Assembly: GCA_937901285.1 (NCBI GenBank)
Contig: CALCHI010000103.1
Span: 1 to 24,020, forward strand
Direction of reading: 5' to 3'
Source of the DNA: UBA8437 sp003445035
Lineage (GTDB): Bacteria > Planctomycetota > Planctomycetia > Planctomycetales > Planctomycetaceae
DNA length: 24,020 nt
This document shows positions 14,749 to 20,875 of the stretch, one piece after another (positions within the stretch are counted from its first letter, which is position 1; every line of letters starts with the position of its first letter). The position numbers and the translations under genes are program-made. The notes below the pieces were generated by a model. That model searched no databases, was not told where the DNA came from, and saw nothing but the letters and a program-made list of their open reading frames with translations.

Positions 14749-16167
14749 TTAGTCATCGGGTATCTCTCGTCCGTGCGGGTCGGTGTCCGGGGTGTCGAGT
14801 TCATGGGCGAGTTGGTCGCGAAGCTCGGGGTCGAGATAGTGTTCGACCTTGTGAGCCGTTTCGTGAAGATGGTCGGCAGGCACGTCGAAGTGGCGGGCCA
14901 TGTAGCTCTCCCACAAACGATGCGCCCGGATCAGCTTCCTGGCCGCATGTCGTCCGGCCGCGGTGAGCTCGAGTTGGCCAGATGAGTGGAGAATGAGTCG
15001 TTGACGTCGGAGCCGCCAGGTGGCGTACCGCTGGGCGAAAGTCCGCCGGCCAGTTTGCAGCGGGATGTCTCGGGAGGTTTCGTCCTGACGGTAGAGCGTT
15101 CCAAGAAGATCTTCAGCAGAAATGCGGATGGACAGGCGGAAGCGATGTCCGATACGAACCAATATTCCGTGGCGGGGTGCCAGGAACAGGGCGGCAACAA
15201 AAAGTCCGCCGGCGGCGGCGGCCATCATGCCGGAGGTGCTTGCGTCAAGAGAGTCGATTGGGACCCCGGACAGCAGGGGCTGTTCAGCAAAAGGCGCCAT
15301 CAACACTGGGGGAAGGGACAAGGCCATGACATGTCCAATCGCCGCGGTGGAAGCCGCAATGATCGCAGCCAGGAGGAGCATCACCCAGAGTCGGTCCGTC
15401 AGCAGGTGGGCGGTTGCTGCGGGAACGATCAGCATGGCGATCACAAGGATGTTGCCAACGCTCTCGAAAGCCGCGACGGCCGTGGCGGCCGTCACGCCCA
15501 TGAGAGCGTAGTCGATCAATGTGGCATTGATTCCCAGGGTGGTGGCCAGCGCCGGGTCGAAAGTGCTGATCCGCAGCTCCTTGAAGAAACAGCCGGCCAT
15601 CGCGATGTTGAAAACCAGACAGCCGCCACTGACCCACGCCGCCCGGGGTACCTGGTCCGACCCTCCCCACACGGATTCCAGGTTGCCGTAGAGAACGCAA
15701 TCGGGGTCGATGTGCACACTGTCGGCGGCCAGGCGGATGGTCAGCAGTCCGACTGCGAACATCGATGTGTAGACGACTCCGAGTGCCGCTGAATTTTCGA
15801 CACCCCCGCGGCGGCTGACCCATTCGGTCAGGATGGCGGTTAGCACTCCGGTCAGCAGTGCTCCGCCGAACATGAAGGTGTAGCTGGTGGCGTCGAACGC
15901 CTTGTGCGGGTCGGCGGGGTCGGTGGAAATCCATCCCGTGGTTTTGAGGTAGTGGGACAGCAGGAATGCGGCAACGATTCCCGGGAGGACCGTGTGGGTC
16001 AGGGCGTCTCCCATCATGCTCTGTCGGCGCAGGACCAGGAAACTGCCAGGGATGGCACAAGCCATGGCTGCCAGCGCGCCGGTGATGACGATCCACGTGT
16101 CCAGCTTGCCCCAGTCGTCGATCAACCAAGTGAAGCTGGCGGTGAAGATGTCAGTGGCTGCAAGCAT
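14749..16167 (-). CDS. Metal ABC transporter permease with C-terminal DtxR/MntR-like domain (YtgD-like)
   Basis: Inner-membrane permease of the manganese/zinc/iron ABC-3 family, 472 aa. The multi-helix permease part spans about 20-335, with AIPGSFLVLRRQSMMGDALTH (39-59), HIDPDCVLYGNLE (152-164) and ESVGNILVIAMLIVPAATAHLL (235-256). From about 345 a cytoplasmic DtxR/MntR-like region follows. It has a short winged-helix segment (SAEDLLGTLYRQ; LTAAGRHAARKL) and then the metal-binding helical domain. H416 (RAHRLWE), H439, E442 and H443 (AHKVEHYL) fall on the ligand positions of DtxR-family repressors. The tail DTDPHGREIP resembles the family end motif. It starts 14 bases after the other permease, last in the operon. 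In Chlamydia the matching permease YtgD is not known to carry such a domain. Confidence 0.9.
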   Translation of the reverse strand: MLAATDIFTASFTWLIDDWGKLDTWIVITGALAAMACAIPGSFLVLRRQSMMGDALTHTVLPGIVAAFLLSHYLKTTGWISTDPADPHKAFDATSYTFMFGGALLTGVLTAILTEWVSRRGGVENSAALGVVYTSMFAVGLLTIRLAADSVHIDPDCVLYGNLESVWGGSDQVPRAAWVSGGCLVFNIAMAGCFFKELRISTFDPALATTLGINATLIDYALMGVTAATAVAAFESVGNILVIAMLIVPAATAHLLTDRLWVMLLLAAIIAASTAAIGHVMALSLPPVLMAPFAEQPLLSGVPIDSLDASTSGMMAAAAGGLFVAALFLAPRHGILVRIGHRFRLSIRISAEDLLGTLYRQDETSRDIPLQTGRRTFAQRYATWRLRRQRLILHSSGQLELTAAGRHAARKLIRAHRLWESYMARHFDVPADHLHETAHKVEHYLDPELRDQLAHELDTPDTDPHGREIPDD

Positions 16168-16181
16168 GAAGGGGTGGGGAA

Positions 16182-17747
16182 TCAGGTTCCCGGCTCCAGC
16201 GGGTGCGGACTGGGGGGCATTTGCATCTGTGGGTAGCGTGCGGAGACGGTTTCGAGGAGTTGAGAGACCAGGTCGGGTTCCAGGACGTGTTCAATCAAGT
16301 CGGCATCCCGGTCGACGTGGTTTGGGGCGATGTCGGCATGGAGGATCAGGTAGGTTTCCCAGAGTCGGTGGTTGCGGGCCACCAGGCGAGCCTCCGCGGC
16401 GCCGGAAGCGGTCAGTCTCCAGCCGCTTTCGACGGCTTGGAGTAGCCCATCTCGCGTGGCCCGGTCGAGGAGTCGTGACAGCCGAGAGCGAGTCCAACTT
16501 CTTCTTGAGAGAACCTCGTCACTGGCGAAATGGATGTCGGCGAGCGGGTCGTCGGATGAGTCGGGCTCGGAAGATTCCAGGCGGGGTTCGAGCATCTCGT
16601 AAAGAGTCCTCAGCAGGTCGTGTCGCCCGATCCGACGATTGTTGGACCATTGGCGTAGCCCCCTGGGCAACAGCCCCCGCCGCGTGCCGAATGCGAGGCT
16701 GACCAGGAAAAACAGGGTGCCGGCAAGAACGATGACCGCACCAGCCGAGAACCTCGCGAATAGTGAACTGACGACGCCACCCAGCCAAGCGGAAAGTCCG
16801 CCCAGGACGGCGGCGATCACTGTCATCGATCCGAGGCGGTCTGTCCAGAACCGGGCGGCCGCGGGCGGGATAATCAGCATCGCCACGACCAGGAGCATGC
16901 CGACACTCTGCAACCCGGTGATGGCGATGCATACGACCAGGGCCATGAGGACGAGGTCCAGCCAGGTTGTGGGCCAGCCGTGGCTGCGGCCGAACTCTTC
17001 GTCAAAACACAGCAGGCCGAATTCCTTGAACAGGGCCGCGGAGACTGCGATGACCAGGATGGACGCCAGGCCAATCAGGCCGACATCAGCAGATGTCATT
17101 GAGGCCGTCTGGCCGTAGATGAACTGCTGCAGTCCGGCGACCTGTCCGGTGGGCAGTTTTTGGATGATCGTGAATAACGCGATGCCGATTCCGAAGAAGA
17201 CACTCAGCACGATTGCCAGGGCGGTGTCTTCCTTGATGCGGCTGAATCGCCTGATGCCGATCGTGCAAAGGACTCCGAGCAGGCCGGCCAGCAATGCTCC
17301 GAAAAGCAGAACCGGTAGCGAGCGGCCTTTGCCCGGATACGCCAATTCAATGGCCAGGAAAGCCATGGCGATGCCTGGTAACGAGGCGTGGCTGACCACG
17401 TCGCCAACGAGCGATCTCTTGCGCAGCAGCATGAAGGTGCCAACCGTTCCGGCGCCGATGCCCAGCAGGATCGACCCCAGCAACACGATCCGCGTGTTGT
17501 ATTGCCTCATCAGCAGGGTGTCGGAAATCTTGTTCCATCCGGGCCACCGGAAGCGATTGTCGGAGAGACTCGTTCCAGAGGTGCCGGTCGTGACTTGCGA
17601 GGGGACTGGGTGATCGTGGCCGGAGGGACCCGGGGCAGCGAGGAGTACGCTGGGCATCGCCAGTGCAAATGGCAGGGCCAACGCCAGCCAACGGTGCCGA
17701 AATATAACCGGCCGGACGACTGTGGCCGTGGGGCGCACTGGGCTCAT
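16182..17747 (-). CDS. Metal ABC transporter permease fused to DtxR/MntR-like repressor domain (YtgC-YtgR-like)
   Basis: Inner-membrane permease of the ABC-3 family, 521 aa. An extra N-terminal hydrophobic segment (about 19-38) and a polar linker with GHDH precede the usual permease start (about 80). The permease core, about 85-355, contains FMLLRKRSLVGDVVSHASLP (105-124) and SVGMLLVVAMLIIPPAAARF (281-300). Residues about 371-505 form a DtxR/MntR-like region: a winged helix-turn-helix (HDLLRTLYEML; SRLSRLLDRATRDGLL; LTASG), then the metal-binding part with H460 (RNHRLWE), D483, E486 and H487 (DLIEHVL). This matches MntR His77, Glu99, Glu102 and His103, with Asp for Glu99. The fusion recalls chlamydial YtgCR, whose repressor half is released by cleavage. 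It overlaps the ATPase gene by four bases (ATGA). Confidence 0.92.
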   Translation of the reverse strand: MSPVRPTATVVRPVIFRHRWLALALPFALAMPSVLLAAPGPSGHDHPVPSQVTTGTSGTSLSDNRFRWPGWNKISDTLLMRQYNTRIVLLGSILLGIGAGTVGTFMLLRKRSLVGDVVSHASLPGIAMAFLAIELAYPGKGRSLPVLLFGALLAGLLGVLCTIGIRRFSRIKEDTALAIVLSVFFGIGIALFTIIQKLPTGQVAGLQQFIYGQTASMTSADVGLIGLASILVIAVSAALFKEFGLLCFDEEFGRSHGWPTTWLDLVLMALVVCIAITGLQSVGMLLVVAMLIIPPAAARFWTDRLGSMTVIAAVLGGLSAWLGGVVSSLFARFSAGAVIVLAGTLFFLVSLAFGTRRGLLPRGLRQWSNNRRIGRHDLLRTLYEMLEPRLESSEPDSSDDPLADIHFASDEVLSRRSWTRSRLSRLLDRATRDGLLQAVESGWRLTASGAAEARLVARNHRLWETYLILHADIAPNHVDRDADLIEHVLEPDLVSQLLETVSARYPQMQMPPSPHPLEPGT

Positions 17748-18622
17748 GATCGGCCCTGGTTGAGCGTCATGCGATGGCCGACCTGGTCCAGCAGTGCGAG
17801 TTTGCCGCCATAGGTGGCTCTGAGGTTCTCGGGTGTGAAAACATCCGAGATGGGTCCGGTGGCCACCATTCGCATATTCAGCAGCAGGACGTGGTCGAAA
17901 TACTCCGGCACGGTCTGGAGATCATGGTGAACGACCAGGGCGGACTTTCCGGCCTCGCGAAGCTCCTGGAGAATGACAACGATAGCGCGTTCCGTGGCAG
18001 CATCGACACCCACGAATGGCTCGTCCATCAGGTAGACGTCCGCCTGTTGTGATAGCGCGCGGGCGAGGAAGACCCGCTGTTGCTGACCACCGGAGAGTTG
18101 GCTGATCTGCCGGGCCGCGTAGTCGGCCATCCCCACTCGCTCGAGATAGTGCATGGCCTGGTCTCGGTAGCGGCGTGTGACGGGGCGGAACCAGCCGATC
18201 TGCTTGTAGAGCCCCATCGCCACCACGTCGAGCGCGTTGACCGGGAAGTCCCAGTCGACGCTGCCCCGCTGAGGGACGTATCCCACGCGGTGGCGGACCT
18301 TGTGGTAGGCCGAACCGAAGAAACGAACATCACCGGAGGCGCGGGGGACGAGGTCGACGGCCGCCTTGATCAGTGTGGTCTTGCCCGAACCGTTGGGCCC
18401 CACGATGGCAGTCAGTTTTCCGGGGGGGGCGTCGTAATCGATGTCCCAGAGGACGGGCCGCCTGTGATAGGCGACCGTCATGTCGTGGATTGCCAGTGGC
18501 GCTGAACTGGGGTGCCGGGCGTGTTCGTCGGGGGGCGGTGTTGCGGTCTGCGGGCCGTCGGTCACTTGGGGCTCCCGGTGCGAATACGTGGCGACCTGAA
18601 ACGGTCGGGACCCGAAGGTCAC
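17744..18622 (-). CDS. Metal ABC transporter ATP-binding protein (YtgB/TroB/MntB-like)
   Basis: Cytoplasmic ATPase that powers the two permeases. The 292-residue protein has Walker A GPNGSGKT (75-82), Q-loop Gln118 (VPQRGSVDWDFP), signature LSGGQ (177-181), Walker B VYLMDEP (196-202) and switch His233 (VVHHDLQ). The Q-loop region QRGSVDWDFPVN is typical of manganese/zinc/iron importers. The first 44 or so residues are polar and outside the fold. The GTG start at 18622 overlaps the binding-protein stop by four bases (GTGA), and its own stop overlaps the next permease start (ATGA); both suggest translational coupling. Later in-frame starts such as ATG at the MTVAY segment are possible. Confidence 0.94.
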   Translation of the reverse strand: MTFGSRPFQVATYSHREPQVTDGPQTATPPPDEHARHPSSAPLAIHDMTVAYHRRPVLWDIDYDAPPGKLTAIVGPNGSGKTTLIKAAVDLVPRASGDVRFFGSAYHKVRHRVGYVPQRGSVDWDFPVNALDVVAMGLYKQIGWFRPVTRRYRDQAMHYLERVGMADYAARQISQLSGGQQQRVFLARALSQQADVYLMDEPFVGVDAATERAIVVILQELREAGKSALVVHHDLQTVPEYFDHVLLLNMRMVATGPISDVFTPENLRATYGGKLALLDQVGHRMTLNQGRS

Positions 18623-19647
18623 TCTTTGGTGACGTGGGGCTTGAGCTTTCCGTGTTTTCCGGCCTCGGGTGCTTTGCCGCCCAGGGCACGCGCAATCGTC
18701 GTGGCGTTGTGATCCATCATTCCCAGGTAGGTCCCGGTGTAAGTGCCGGGGGCTCCCATCGCATCAGTGAACAATTCGCCACCGATGCGGACGTCCAGCC
18801 GCTTTTGCTTGCAACCCTCGATGATGGCCTGGATGTTCTTGGGGTTGACGCTGGATTCGATGAAGATGGCGGTGATCTCTTTTTCGACGATAAACGAGAC
18901 GAGTCCGTTGATGTCGTCGACGGCCGCTTCGGATTCGGTGGAGATGCCCTGGACACTCTTGACCGGGATGTCGTATGCCCGAGAGAAATACCCGAAGGCG
19001 TCGTGAGCGGTGATCAGCCATCTGCGTTCGCGGGGGATTGTGGCAATCGTTTCGCGGACGTATTCGTCCATTTCTCTCAACTGGGCCTGGTACTGTTGCG
19101 ACCGGCGATTGTAGGCGTCGGCATGATCTGGGTCGAAGTCGGCTAGCGCCGAGGTGACGACGTCGACACACTGGCTCCAGGCGGTGATGTCCATCCAGAC
19201 GTGTGGGTCCCAGTGGCCCTGGAATTCCGGTGGCTCTCGAAGGTAATCGTGGCCGATCTTTTCGGTGACGGCGTAAACCGGTTTGCCCCCACGGCCAGCC
19301 CGCGTGAAGGTGTCACTCATGCGACCCTCCAACATCAGTCCGGAATAGAAGATGATATCGGCCTCCAGTAGCTTCTTCTGGTCGTTGCGAGTGGGCTTGT
19401 ACATGTGGGGGTCGACACGTTCACCCATCAAGCCGTCGACGGTGCCGCGGTCGCCGGCAATCGTCTTGACGATGTCGGTGACCATTCCGCAGGTGGTGAC
19501 AATCTTGTAGGTGGGTCTGGCGGCGTCGGTCGCCGTCTTGGGTGCCGCATCGTCGGAAGTGACACCCCTGGGGGTGTCGTCGCAGCCGACTACGATCAGA
19601 GATCCCAGCGTGAGAATGGTCGGGAGGAGCACGCGGCGGGTTGACAT
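18619..19647 (-). CDS. Metal-binding lipoprotein, ABC transporter solute-binding component (TroA/YtgA-like)
   Basis: Cluster A-I binding protein that delivers Mn, Zn or Fe to the permeases; predicted lipid-anchored. From ATG 19647 it is 342 aa with a signal peptide ending in lipobox IVVGC (Cys22). Likely metal ligands are H81 (VDPHMY), H149 (WDPHVWMD), H215 (TAHDAFGYF) and D295 (LFTDAMG), the His-His-His-Asp set of TroA, distinct from the His-His-Glu-Asp set of PsaA. The long backbone helix lies between ligands two and three. Start choice: GGAGG at 19655-19659 is seven bases before ATG 19647, while the ATG at 19665 has no such site. First gene of the four-gene operon. Which metal is carried is not settled by sequence. 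Confidence 0.94.
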   Translation of the reverse strand: MSTRRVLLPTILTLGSLIVVGCDDTPRGVTSDDAAPKTATDAARPTYKIVTTCGMVTDIVKTIAGDRGTVDGLMGERVDPHMYKPTRNDQKKLLEADIIFYSGLMLEGRMSDTFTRAGRGGKPVYAVTEKIGHDYLREPPEFQGHWDPHVWMDITAWSQCVDVVTSALADFDPDHADAYNRRSQQYQAQLREMDEYVRETIATIPRERRWLITAHDAFGYFSRAYDIPVKSVQGISTESEAAVDDINGLVSFIVEKEITAIFIESSVNPKNIQAIIEGCKQKRLDVRIGGELFTDAMGAPGTYTGTYLGMMDHNATTIARALGGKAPEAGKHGKLKPHVTKE

Positions 19648-19654
19648 GGGGGAT

Positions 19655-19659
19655 CCTCC
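19655..19659 (-). promoter_or_regulatory. Ribosome binding site fixing the binding-protein start
   Basis: GGAGG on the minus strand, seven bases before ATG 19647. It favours this start over the in-frame ATG at 19665. Confidence 0.7.
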
Positions 19660-19736
19660 GGGCATGATCAGGCGGGGTGCGGGGTGTTGGCTGTGGTGTC
19701 AGCGACCTGTTGAAAAACGGACAAATGTTCGCACAA

Positions 19737-19766
19737 GCCAAGGTTTTGATTAGTCAAAACCTTGGC
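19737..19766. promoter_or_regulatory. Perfect 13-base inverted repeat, candidate metal-responsive operator
   Basis: Arms GCCAAGGTTTTGA (19737-19749) and TCAAAACCTTGGC (19754-19766) are exact reverse complements around the spacer TTAG. The element lies 90 bases upstream of the metal-binding lipoprotein gene and 31 bases before the divergent 19797 gene. DtxR-family repressors bind palindromes of this size, often with TTAG-like centres, and two such domains are encoded in the operon. No T-run follows on either strand, so a terminator is unlikely. Operator function is inference from position and symmetry. Confidence 0.6.
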
Positions 19767-19775
19767 CAGCGTCAA
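19749..19775 (-). promoter_or_regulatory. Possible promoter of the metal transport operon
   Basis: On the minus strand TTGACG (19775-19770, five of six to consensus) is followed after 15 bases by ACTAAT (19754-19749). The -10 lies in the centre of the inverted repeat, as expected for repression by occlusion. The spacing is short, so this is tentative. Confidence 0.3.
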
Positions 19776-19796
19776 GCCGCGCGGGAGAGGTGGGAA

Positions 19797-20114
19797 ATGT
19801 CGGAGCCCCAGGCCAGTCACGAGTTTTCGTCTGGAACACTCGAGGACGCCCTGGTGTTTTTGAAACGGATCCGATCCGAATTGAGTGTTCCACGCAAAGT
19901 GCACGTCTGGCCGGATCGCTTCGGAGTCTTCGACGTCAACGACGACTGGTTTGAGATTTGCGGGATCGGGTATGAGTCCGAGGAGATCACCGAGCTGCTG
20001 GACGCGGTCAATGCGGTGTATCGCAAGGACAGCATCGGGAACCCGTTTGCCCGGGAGTACAAGGAGTTTCCGACCGGGAAACGTTACGCCTGGGGCGTCG
20101 ATCGGGTGATGTAG
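19797..20114 (+). CDS. Small protein of unknown function
   Basis: A 105-residue soluble protein, acidic in the middle, with no signal peptide, membrane segment or recognised motif. Visible features are an N-terminal helix-like stretch (about 14-28, LEDALVFLKRIRSEL), the aromatic segment HVWPDRFGVFDVNDDWFEICGI split over about 36-57, and the helix-like EEITELLDAVNAVY. The ATG at 19797 is preceded by GGGAGAGG (19783-19790) at six bases, a good ribosome-binding site; the frame extends back to 19677 but without support, and that would run through the inverted repeat. It is divergent from the metal transport operon and could share its control region, but nothing in the protein suggests a metal role. 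Confidence 0.65.
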   Translation: MSEPQASHEFSSGTLEDALVFLKRIRSELSVPRKVHVWPDRFGVFDVNDDWFEICGIGYESEEITELLDAVNAVYRKDSIGNPFAREYKEFPTGKRYAWGVDRVM

Positions 20115-20144
20115 ACGCGAAAAAGTGTCCAGCACGCGCCGGGT

Positions 20145-20378
20145 TCAGCTGGGGCCTTGGCCGTAGATGTGCTGGATCGGCGTCTTGTGGCCCCAGGTGA
20201 TGTCGGTGATGGCGACGCTGAGTGCTTCGGCGATCGCCGTCCGTTCTGCCGGCGACGGTGTCCATCGGGCGAGCATGATGGCAAGCACCCGATGTGGGTC
20301 CAGGCCGCAAATTTCTGTCAGTTGGTCGGGCGTCAGCGACCGTTCTTCACAAAGTTCCGCCACGCTGCGTGAGGCCAT
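20145..20378 (-). CDS. Small helix-turn-helix-like protein, paralogue 1
   Basis: A 77-residue protein. Residues about 5-55 look like a short XRE-type helical bundle: VAELCEERSLTPDQLTEICG, then HRVLAIMLARWTPSPAERTA and IAEALSV. It ends with DITWGHKTPIQHIYGQ, a segment also found in altered form in the adjacent upstream gene. The start ATG overlaps the stop of that gene by one base (TGATG), indicating translational coupling. No ligand or enzymatic domain is present. It may act as a small DNA-binding regulator or as an adaptor, possibly with its neighbour. DNA binding is inferred from helix pattern only. Confidence 0.7.
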   Translation of the reverse strand: MASRSVAELCEERSLTPDQLTEICGLDPHRVLAIMLARWTPSPAERTAIAEALSVAITDITWGHKTPIQHIYGQGPS

Positions 20379-20632
20379 CAAATTTCTTCCTGCAGTCCAA
20401 ACTGACGGTAGCGGACGTTGCGGGGATCCATGGTGTGGCCCCAGCTGATGTCTTCGACTGTGACGCCGAACGCGCCGGCAATTCGTTGTCTTTCGGCGGG
20501 TGCGGGAGTCCATCGCCCAAGGGCGATGGCTTCGGCGCGTTCCATGGCCATATTGGCCTGTTCGGAGAGATCTTCGACGGTCATCTGCTGCTGGTCGAGC
20601 AAGACATCAACAGTGGCTACTCGAGGGGTCAT
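20378..20632 (-). CDS. Small helix-turn-helix-like protein, paralogue 2
   Basis: An 84-residue protein, clearly paralogous to its downstream neighbour: both share RWTP(S/A)PAER, IAxAxxV and DI(T/S)WGH at matching places. Helix-like segments are VDVLLDQQQMTVEDLSEQAN and MERAEAIALG. The C-terminus RYRQFGLQEEI is longer than in the paralogue. The ATG at 20632 lacks a ribosome-binding site; a TATACA at 20649-20654 (minus) only 16 bases before it could be a -10, which would give a very short leader. It is divergent from the 2-oxoacid oxidoreductase genes, with 243 bases between, so regulation of that operon is possible but unproven. Confidence 0.7.
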   Translation of the reverse strand: MTPRVATVDVLLDQQQMTVEDLSEQANMAMERAEAIALGRWTPAPAERQRIAGAFGVTVEDISWGHTMDPRNVRYRQFGLQEEI

Positions 20633-20648
20633 AAATAAAGCGGATCGA

Positions 20649-20654
20649 TGTATA
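20649..20654 (-). promoter_or_regulatory. Possible -10 element for the small paralogue pair
   Basis: TATACA on the minus strand, 16 bases before ATG 20632. A CTGCAC lies 17 bases further upstream as a weak -35. Transcription would start within about 10 bases of the ATG, so the mRNA could be nearly leaderless. Confidence 0.3.
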
Positions 20655-20770
20655 CGGACTTGAACAACGTCGTGCAGGGGCTGCCTGTCGCAATTCTGAA
20701 CGGCGAACCGAAGGCGGGCAAGCCCTGTTGGGGGTTTGTGGAGTCTTCGGAGGTGGCGCACAGACGGGGA

Positions 20771-20799
20771 TTGCCGCAAGTCGGGTCACCTGCCATAAT
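20771..20799 (+). promoter_or_regulatory. Probable promoter for the 2-oxoacid oxidoreductase operon
   Basis: TTGCCG (20771-20776) and CATAAT (20794-20799) are separated by 17 bases, close to the sigma70 consensus. The leader before ATG 20876 would be about 70 bases. Confidence 0.5.
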
Positions 20800-20875
20800 A
20801 CATTTTTCTCAGGTCTTCCGCCGATTCGGGCCGTCGACCGGGGTGATGGTCTAGCTGCACACAAGTGGTGACTTG

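Noticed and set aside
19737..19766. The inverted repeat as a rho-independent terminator
   Set aside because: It lies between divergent genes and is not followed by a T-run on either strand.
19677..19796. N-terminal extension of the small 19797 protein
   Set aside because: It would read through the palindrome and lacks a ribosome-binding site; ATG 19797 has a good one.
20648..20854. 68-codon open frame on the plus strand before the oxidoreductase genes
   Set aside because: Overlaps the probable promoter and has no ribosome-binding site or recognisable motif.
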